Shown here piece by piece: positions 55,066-64,000 of a stretch of 64,000 nucleotides of DNA. The notes below the pieces were generated by a model, which was not told the DNA's origin, made no database searches, and saw only the letters and a program-made list of their open reading frames with translations. The stretch spans positions 38,161,001-38,225,000 of the forward strand of contig CM069876.1 in the NCBI GenBank assembly GCA_036172665.1, given 5' to 3'. The position numbers and the translations under genes were made by a program. Each line of letters starts with the position of its first letter. The stretch's first letter is position 1. The DNA comes from Prosopocoilus inquinatus. Taxonomy: Eukaryota > Arthropoda > Insecta > Coleoptera > Lucanidae.

Positions 55066-57908
55066 AATGGACGACGGCCACGGAAGCCTTCAAGTTAGAC
55101 TTGTTTCTATGGAAATAAACTAGAGTCAAAAGTTAATCCACGACTGAACTATCAACAAATAGCAATCAATTTAATAATCAAGTCAAAGAAAGAGATATAT
55201 TGAAGTGAACGTGAGCCTGTAACAGCAACGTGTGGAAATATGCAACGCGCGAGCTGACTCCACCATGCATTCGTTCATTATTATCATTAACATTATTGTA
55301 AGAACTCCAGATTTTCTGTAGATACGAAAAGAATTTATTGAATATTCCGATTTAAGACAAGAACTTTACTTTTCGAAATTCGAATAAATACCGTGCGAGC
55401 TTCGGAATAAACATGTTTTCTCTCATTTTTCAGGAGAACGGACGCGTTAGGTTGCTTGATAAAAGGGAACTCAAGGCGGAACTAAAGAGATAAGACATGT
55501 TTTGTCAATTTTGCACAAACCAAATCGTGGAAAAGTCGTTTTCCAAGAAACCCGCTGCCTATGCAAGCACGAACAGCCAGAAATAATGCGAAAAACTAGA
55601 TTTTGAATATTTGTGAAGGATTGAATATTCAGTACGTACAGATCCAACGTTTCTATAAAAATTATGTTGCGATTAAATTAAGTAATACACGTACTGTTCA
55701 ATTCATGAAAGAATACGTACACTTCATATTTGAATTTGGTTTAATGACGTATTTCCGATATACTTAAAAAATCGCGTAGTTTGATTAGCATAGTGGAGTT
55801 ATTTGAAACAGACGAGTTCTATATATGACGCGTATATATTCTTTCATGAACTGAACTTTATTATAATGTAAAATAACGCGCACAAGGTCAGAGTCAAGTA
55901 GCAGACGTTGAACTTCCTAGAATTGAGATGCATACGGCATGAATCGCAATAGAGAACAACGACGTCGAGTCTGTGGAAGCTGCAATATTGCATCTAATTA
56001 TGAACTTGATTAAGGATTTTTTACGCATAGGAAATTGCACCTACGTCGATACATCGTATGAAGTCCTCCTTTTATTACGAATCCAAATAGGAAGAAGTGC
56101 ATGAAAGTTCCAGCAGCGGACGAAAAGTCGATTTTCCAAATCCTTCCAGTGAAGCTTCTTGACCTAATTGCATATTCCGGTCCACGTTGATACTTTATTT
56201 TTTTTTACTGTTAAAAATTTTTAATTATTCAGTTTCCTCAGTTTATAATTAATTTCACGAATGAAGATGCCATTCTTCGTGGTGCTTTTTTTGTTGTTGT
56301 TCTTAATCAATTTAATCGTAACCTAATTTTATTAATTTTATTTAAATTCTGTGTCTCAAGAAAGTTTCCAGCCAGCGTTGGTGAGTTGAAAAATCCAAAC
56401 CCACTTTTCATCCCTTTATCTTACCAAGTAGCGTTCTGTCTTGATAAAAAACCAGAAATCGATTTTGCAATTTTGTCTTCAACGGTTGGTTGCTCGAATT
56501 CCTTTTTTAGAAATAGCCTTTTTCTTCTTTCTCCGGTTTTTACTCTCCTTGCACTTATATTCAGAATAAAAACCTAATTTCAAATAAAAATCTGAAATTT
56601 TTAAATATAACATTTCATTAAAAATTTGCAAAATTTAAGAAAATTACAAAAATACAAAAATATATTAAACAAAAATGTGCAACTCAGTTTACAATTTCGA
56701 AAAAAAAAAAAAATAGAAATATATAGATCTATTAACAAAACGTGAAATTTAGTTCACAATGCAATTACAAAAAAAAAATAGTTTTAATTTGAACAATTTT
56801 CTTTTTGATTAGGATCGAATTAAATTTTGAAATATTAACTAAAAATATTACAAATAATCAAAAATTCAAGATTATAAAAATAAATAAATCTGGAGAGAAA
56901 GGCGCGTATTCAGCACATGACAAAAAAGGTCTGTATTAGAAAATAGTTTTTCTTTATACACAAAATAATTTTTTTGTTTCAACTGACCACCAAGGTTGAC
57001 TATCTTGAAACACAGAATTTAACTTAAATTAATAAAAAATTCGATTACGATTAAATTGATGACCCGTGAAGTGCAGTAGCTTCATTAGCGAAATTAATTT
57101 CAAACTGATTGAAAAAAAATAACAATAAAACGAGAAATCTTTCAACGTGGAACGCAACGCGTAATTAGGTCAGCACTCGAATGACTCGTAATATCGACTA
57201 CTTGTACGCTCCCGCACAATTTAAGCATTTTTTCCCTTTCAGATTGTTACGTAAGTGAGGAATATCGGATTTTGCATTTGTATGCAGAAAATATCCTTAA
57301 TTGAGTGCATAAATTGGGTTGATGTTTATTCTTTCGCGATCGAGCGCTGCGTGCCGCGTTCAAACTTCTAAGAGATTGCAGCCGGCGCCGCATGATTAAT
57401 ATCCGTTTCTAATACTGACCTCGTTCTCATTTTAAATACTCTCGTTATAATACAGGAGTAATTTAATCGTAATATTTAATTTTCTAAAAAAATTTTGCAT
57501 CTCAGCGTACTGAATATCCGAATCTTTACACTTACATATCATCAGCACAGTCCGGGAAATTTCGAACATTCCTCGAAAGTATAGATACGATTTTTTGCAA
57601 AGATGCGAAAATTGACTGCACGCATTAAATCAAATAAAATACACGTTTCCGGTCGGATGTTTGCCGACTTTTATGAATGCTAGAAGGGCGTTCAACAAAA
57701 TAAGTGAGACTGCGATCTCTAATCAAAGGAAATTTATTGCTGAACGTTTTTCTTCGTAGCCATAAAAACATGAAAACGAAATCGACTTCAAAACAGATTT
57801 GATGAGCGTCGGTTTCGCATGGGGAAACATTAAGTAGGTTTAAGCGTTTAATAAATTTTACACTAAATTCATCAGAGTTAATTGCACATACACTAATTAA
57901 ATCTTTTT
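55066..57908. other. AT-rich stretch without recognised features
   Basis: Low-complexity A runs occur near 56700-56790. No exon, hairpin or repeat family was recognised by eye. Confidence 0.4.
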
Positions 57909-58727
57909 AAAAACAAATACAAATATTTGTACAGTTTAAGCAAGTAGGAACAGAATAGAATAGAATTTGATATAACGACAAGTATCATATCTATTTTTGA
58001 TCAATAATCGATCGATCACGTTCATTGTAAAACAAAGTAAATGATTTTAAATAAATTAAATAAAAATAAAGAAAGTAAATTGAAAAGTGCAATGAATTGA
58101 GTTTTAAGTTCCAGATTATAAGTTTTAATTGTTTTCGTTAATTTTTCGGTCTTAATTGACCCAAACCACGTGATCTGTGACGTAATGTTCAGATTTGTAA
58201 TATCTCTGGAATTCTCCTCGTCTCGTATTTTCAAATTTAAATAAATAGTTTTCCTATGAAACAAGGAGCTGTATCATGCTGTTCAACAATCTCGATGATT
58301 AAAAAAACAATCGAGAATCGTATCGTGCTCATCTTAAATCGTGACGCCTTAAAAAATGGAAATAGGCAACCCATTCTGCTTCGGTGCTTTCAGTTCTTTA
58401 TGAATCTATGTTTTGAATTGTCGTTCTTTTCATGTGACATTTTGATTGTCATTTCATTTCAGTTATTTCTGTTTTAAGTTTCCTGTTTTGAAATCTATTA
58501 CCCTTCAAAATACCTGTAAATATTTCTTTCAAAAGTGACAAAACAGTTGAAGAAAGAAAATGCAATACAAAAAATCAATTTCATGAAAAGAGAACAAGAA
58601 ACTAATTTCAAAAATGGTCAAAGGAACACAACCTGAAAAATTAGGAAAAAAAAATTGAAAAAACAAATACAAATATTTGTACAGTTTAAGCAAGTAGGAA
58701 AAGAATAGAATAGAATTTGATATAACG
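57909..58727 (+). repeat. Repeat R copy 1 flanked by 69-bp direct repeats
   Basis: The flanks 57909-57977 and 58659-58727 are near identical (ACAAATACAAATATTTGTAC ... GATATAACG). Between them lies about 680 bp that matches 61211-61850. Copy 2 lacks the flanking repeats. Confidence 0.85.
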
Positions 58728-61210
58728 GACTTTACAAAATTCATGTGTTGTCGGACGCCCTTGCCCGTCTGGCATGTACCTAGCTTTGATTATCATCGAA
58801 CAGTATCGAAATTTTGTATATTATCATTCCTCCTAAACAAGTATTTAAACAAAGTAAAGTTACTCAAAAATTTATTAATATTTGTGTTCGGGTTGTTGAA
58901 ACTCGTATATAGCAAAGCAATTGCCAGCCTAATTAGAGAGTTAATATCAAACTGAAACGTAATCAAATTATTTCATTAGCGAGTTTGATGCGAATGTAAT
59001 AATACCCCCCACTCCACTAGTTCAATAATTAATTCGGACTTAAAATGGAATTACCATTCCATACATTCAAACAAAATGTATTGCATCAGCTCGCATACGT
59101 CATTAGTGTTGAAATTAATATCATCAATACCGAATTAAATTACACGTCTTTTTTTATGTATTGGCGTGATTTGTTCGAACAAATACGAAGATGAAAGCGG
59201 AATTATTCTGAAAAGGCCCGCTTTGAGTGTGATTGATAAGCGAGGACGATTTGGTGGAGGATCTCTGTGAGGAGTTTTGGGCGAGTTCTGTTTTCGTTTT
59301 ATTTTCACGCCCTGATGGCGCTGAAGTAAATAAAAAGCGTGATAACAACGCGTCGTGCACGAGCTTCTCCATCTCATTCTCTTTGTTTGAATTTTGCGAA
59401 TGTTCCCCCAGTCGGTTCAGCAAAGCGAAAAGTTTTAATTTTTCAATCGTTCATTCGATTTAAGAAACACGTTTATTATTATTTGATGTCTTAAAAAATA
59501 TGAAACGTGAAAGGCCCTTGCTCGTGTTTCATCAAAGCGAATTCTACAAAGGGGAAGCCGTTCAAAATTAACGACTTTGAATATTTTATTTTGTCCGACG
59601 AGGTTCTTTCAATGACCTGCTTATTAATAATGTTAAAAAAGTCAAAAGTAAGTCACATATACTGATGTCCTTAAACTCCTTTTAGACTACCTCTATTACC
59701 TGCACAAGATTCGGCTTAAATTTTATTTTTAAACAAAGTTTTCATCTGTTTCTTCTCCAAATTCTTTAAAAAAATATATTTTTTTGTGTGAAGGTGAAGA
59801 TGTGGGTTGAAAAAAGATAAATAATTAAAAAAAACGGAAACATTTAAATGGAAAAAAAATACCGTAAAAGACAGCTGAGTTGAGTAATAACCAGACGGAG
59901 GATCTAAAAAAGTGAAGTGGATTAAACTGGTTTCAGACAGCGGCAGCCCCAGTAGCTGCGTTACGTTGTTACCCGCGCTCGTATCTCATCATATATGACT
60001 ACTCGGGCTATCGCGCAGTTAGATATCCTCAGAATATTCACAATTGCAAATTCCAATAGATAACAATAACTCTTCACTGCTTTTGAATATGTAAAATAAC
60101 GAGTGTTCAATTAAAATAAAACGGTCTAGATAGCCATCAATTTATTCTGAACGTCTGGCGTAGGCTTCTTCATATGACTAGCGTGAAGCGTCACTTGCAT
60201 TTCTAACCTCACTTTAACTCAAAGAAGACATTTCAAAAATAAACGTTTATTACCGAATATTTATATTAAGTATAAGTATTAGAAAAAAATTTGCAGTAGC
60301 AGCTTTCGAGTTTTTTTTTGGTTAGATTAACCATCAATTTGTCAAAGTTGAAAATCAAATGATGTTAATCACGACATGCATTCCCGACAACAAGAGCCTT
60401 CTACAGCCTACTTGACCGTTTTTTTTATTGAACACTCGTTATAATAAATTATTATACAAATATGTATTTAAAATCGCGTGGCGCCCGACCGCTACTGACA
60501 CTGAGGTTTCTGGCGCGCATCTCTCGCAGACATCCATTTAACCAGTACACTATTTTAAATCCTTTCAGTGATAATAACACTATTTCCACAGAACTAAATT
60601 TGATAATTAAAATTTAAAAAAATTGAATCAAGATTACAATCGATAATAACTACCATCTCCGCTTGAAACATTCCCTCAAGATTGATTAAATATTTGAAGT
60701 AGGGGCACGGGGACTTTTTTCAAAATCTACTCCCAGGTAGATGTCGCAGCGCGGGTGGTCCAAATTTACTTTTGTCTTTCTCTCCGTAGCGCGAGGCATA
60801 CACTGGTCGCTGAAATTTGGGGATTTTGCTCTTTTCACAGAAAACGTACTTCTCAACAAGAACGTGCTTTATCTTAACGTGTCTGGCATTAATGCAAACG
60901 ATCTTTTGTTTTGAAAACGTTGAGTTGCGAGTATTTCTTTTTCAATCTGAATGCAATAATAAAAATTTATTCTTCTCCCTTTTCATTTTCTTTTACATTT
61001 AGAACTTTCTATTTTTTGCAAAAAGTCATCTTCTTCGTTTATCGTCGTCTCTTTATAGATAATTTGTTCTGAAATCGTTCTTTTCTTGTTCTTCTTTCTA
61101 TTTGCTTTTGTTTTTTTAAGTTTCTTGAGCTGTTTCGTTTACCCTTGCTTTTTTAACATCTCTTTTTTTTGACTTCCAAAATCTCGAATTGTTTTGCTTT
61201 GTTTTCCTTT
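58728..61210. other. AT-rich stretch without recognised genes
   Basis: No Ig-type exon on the minus strand and no clear repeat pair. The 89-codon frame at 59154-59423 (-) and 76-codon frame at 59233-59463 (+) have no splice or domain support. Confidence 0.4.
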
Positions 61211-61850
61211 CGACAAGTATCATTATCTGTTTTTGATCATTAATCGATCGATCACGTTGATTGTAAAACAAAGTAAACGCAGTTGATTATAAATAAATAT
61301 AACAAAACTAGTGATTGCACCCATAAAGAAACTAAATTGAAAAGTGCAATGAATTGAGTTTTAAGTTTTAACGGTTTTCGTTAATTTTTCGGTCTTAATT
61401 GACCCAAACCACGTAATCTGTGACGCAATGTTCAGAAGGTTTGTAATATCCTTTGATCTTCTCCTACTGTTTTACAATTTTTATGATTAAACAAACAATC
61501 GAGATTCGTATCGTGCTCATCTTAAATCGTGACGCCTTAAAAATTAGAAATAGGCAACCCATTCTGCTTCGGTGCTTTCAATTCTTTATGAATCTGTGTT
61601 TGAATTGTCGTTCTTTTCATGTGAGATTTTGTGTGTCATTTCATTTCAGTTATTTCTGTTTTAAGTTTTCTGTTTTGAAATCTATTACCCTTCAAAATAC
61701 CTGTAAATATTTCTTTCGAAAGTGACGAAAGAGTTGAAGAAAGGAAATGCAATACAAAAAATAAATTTCATGAAAAGAGAACAAGAAACTAATTTCAAAA
61801 AGGGTCAAAGGAACACAACCTGAAAAATTAGGAAAAAAAAATTGAAAAAG
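61211..61850 (+). repeat. Repeat R copy 2
   Basis: It starts at CGACAAGTATCAT and ends at GGAAAAAAAAATTGAAAAA, as copy 1 does. It includes ATCGATCGATCACGTT, CGTGCTCATCTTAAATCGTG and CAACCCATTCTGCTTCGGTG. No coding frame is conserved. Confidence 0.85.
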
Positions 61851-64000
61851 CTAAAAAATTAAAAGAAAATTCAAAATTGAAAAAATTGAGAAATTTAGAA
61901 TTTTGCGCAAAAAAATTAAGAAAACAAAAACAATCGAAAAAAAACAGAGAATCGAAAAACTTGAACAAAACGAATTGAAAAACATTAAACTAAATAAAAA
62001 CAAAATATTCCTGATTCAAAATTGTTTGCTTTCTATAATTTTTTTTTAAATTTTCCTTCATTTTTTTAAAGATCTTAGGCCGAAGCGTTTTCTTCAATTG
62101 CCTTCAACTTCCACGAGTTCTCTGTTCAAGGACTTCCACCAGTTCTCTGTGGGGGAAGACGATGGTTCTATAATAAAATAATAAAAAAGGAACTAACTTC
62201 AAAAAGCGCCAATGAAATATGAAAGAAAAACTCGACACATGAAAAACAAAGGAGAAGTATAACAAGCGAAGATTGACGATTTTCTGGCGGAATGTGGAAA
62301 AATTAATAAAAGCACAGCAACACAAACATCATCTTCTGAAAGAAAGTGAAACTATAGAAAAGGTAAAAATAAAATAAAACAAATTAGCTAAAATTCGACG
62401 AGTTTTGAAAACCCAAAGTTGATTGACAAAAAAAAGGAAAGTATCAAAAGAAAAACAAAAGAGAGAGAAAAAAACAGAGAAATTGATTTGTCAAAAAAAT
62501 TAAATAATTGACAAAAAAGGAAACTATAAAAAGAACGTCAAAGAAAAGCAAAAGACATAAACGCCACTCACATGACGAGATATTTGAAAATCAATAGATT
62601 CAAAACACAGAAGTCGATTTGACCAAAAAAATTAAATAAAATAAAACTAAAATACATAGAAAATAAAGTGGATATAGAACAAATTAAACGCGAGGCACTT
62701 TGTAAATTTATGGCTGTTTTAGAAAACAAAGACAACAGTAAACTGTAAACAAAAATGATAAAAGAAAGAGTGACAAGTTCTTCTCCAAAGAAGTAAAGAA
62801 GAAAATCACTGAATTTATAAAAAAAAGAGAATCAGTTATTTGCTAAAAAATAAGAAAAGGAAAACTCACATGAGTAACAAACAACAAAGAAGAAACAAAT
62901 GAAAAATCGACCGATACTTGAAAATTCAAGATCGATTGAATTAGCAAACAACAAGAGGGAACTCAAGCAAGTAAAAAATAAAATAGACAGAAAACAAATG
63001 AAATTCGATGAGCTTTGAAAACCCAAGGTTGTTTCAGAAAAAAACCACAATATAAAAAAACGAAGAAGATTATCAATATTTCCCTGACAAGATATTTAGA
63101 AATCACGAGTTTCACAAAAACAAAGCAAACAAAACTGGAATAAGAAACAAAAACAGATCAAAAGCAAATGAAACACGACGGGTTTTGAAAATTTATCGCT
63201 GATTTGCAAAAAAAGCAACTAAATATAATAACCGCTGAAAAAAAAAGGATGGAGAAACTATTCCGCTGAATTTTAAAAGTCATTAAATTACCAAATAGCA
63301 GAGAAATTAATTTGCCGAAAAGAAGAAAGAAAGAAAATGCAAAAAATTAATATAAACATAGCGATATAAAAACTATTTGAAAAACACTAAGAAAAAATCA
63401 AACATGTAGAAAACACGATGCCTTGAAAATTTATGGTTGGTTTAGAAAAAAAAAAGAACTATAAAAACCAGTCGAAAAAAAAGAGAATTTTCAAATACAG
63501 GGAGAAATTAATTTGCGCGAAAAGAAGGAAAGAAAGAAAGGAAAACTCAAATACTTCAAATGTTAAAAAAAACAAGATGGACAAAGAAAAACAAATGAAA
63601 AATCGACGAGCTTTAAAAATAACGGTACAAAACTTCAAAAAAAGAAAAAATTGTAACGTAATATTAAAAAAAGAAGCAAAAGGTAAATTTGACAAACAAA
63701 AGAAAAAGGAGGTTGACACAATGAGAGTTCTCCCCCGATGAAGTATTTGAAAGTCATTAGATTTACAAAAAAGGGAAGGAGAAGGAGAAGGGAAAACTTA
63801 TGACAATGAAATATGAGAGATCAATTCGATAGAAGAAGAAAAATCAAGGGAAGATCGACGATTCTGGGGAATGTGAGGAAATTAATAAAAGCACGGCAAT
63901 ACAAAAACTATTTGAAAAACACACAAACAAAAAATTAAGCAAACAAAAAGAAAATATGAAAAAAAAACAAATGAAAAAGGAAACCATAGAAAAAAAAGAA
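61851..64000. repeat. A-rich diverged array running off the right edge
   Basis: Blocks such as (A)CGA(C/T)GAG(C/T)TTTGAAAA followed by GATT(T/G)(A/G)(C/A)(A/C)AAAAA recur near 62396, 63008, 63176 and 63605. AATGTGG/AGGAAATTAATAAAAGCAC recurs at 62292 and 63879. The reading frames here are Lys/Asn-rich by composition. It looks like the complement of the T-rich block at 22010-23002. Confidence 0.55.

Noticed and set aside
63433..63741. Lysine-rich protein of about 100 residues
   Set aside because: It is purely compositional within an A-rich array, with no splice or domain evidence.
48166..64000. Dscam2 exons for Ig1-Ig5
   Set aside because: I scanned the minus strand for Ig cysteine/tryptophan patterns next to splice sites and found none convincing. 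A protein-to-genome search would be decisive.

Overview
The window looks like insect nuclear DNA: AT-rich, with compact 51-67 nt introns next to multi-kilobase introns full of repeats. It carries an insect-type Dscam2 with two alternative Ig7 exons. The species cannot be named from the sequence; a beetle is my guess from intron sizes and repeat style. No bacterial, plasmid or phage organisation is present. Four protein genes are supported by splice-consistent exon chains whose summed lengths keep frame.

Layout. (1) 755-15996 (+): the 3' ten exons of an M13 (neprilysin-family) gene whose zinc-binding and catalytic residues are all replaced, so it is a pseudo-peptidase resembling Drosophila gone early. 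Its 5' end lies left of the window. (2) 16484-19522 (-): a complete PELP1 (Rix1-complex ribosome-biogenesis factor) homologue, convergent with gene 1. (3) 19523-23875: intergenic, with a 1.9 kb tandem array, a T-rich block and a large palindrome. (4) 23876-28361 (+): a complete CCDC93 (Commander/CCC endosomal recycling complex) homologue. (5) 29316-48165 (-): the 3' part of Dscam2, convergent with CCDC93, running from the second half of Ig5 through six FN3 domains, the membrane segment and the cytoplasmic tail. It includes two 285-nt, same-phase alternative Ig7 exons 74 nt apart. (6) 48166-64000: no exon recognised; probably the upstream Dscam2 intron, with the exons for Ig1 to the first half of Ig5 beyond the right edge.

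The rest is dominated by repeats: foldback/MITE palindromes (one about 1 kb, one set of three in tandem), non-autonomous hAT elements with 8-bp target duplications, a decayed transposase-bearing element with long inverted repeats, a tRNA-headed SINE, LTR-retrotransposon primer-site-like fragments, a 153-bp satellite array inside Dscam2, and two opposite copies of a minisatellite-bearing element in two genes. The four genes have unrelated cellular roles (pseudo-peptidase, ribosome assembly, endosomal sorting, neuronal recognition); I see no sign that they act together. No wholly new gene system is evident. The points most worth following are the Dscam2 exon pair, the degenerate M13 protein, and several unusual repeat structures.
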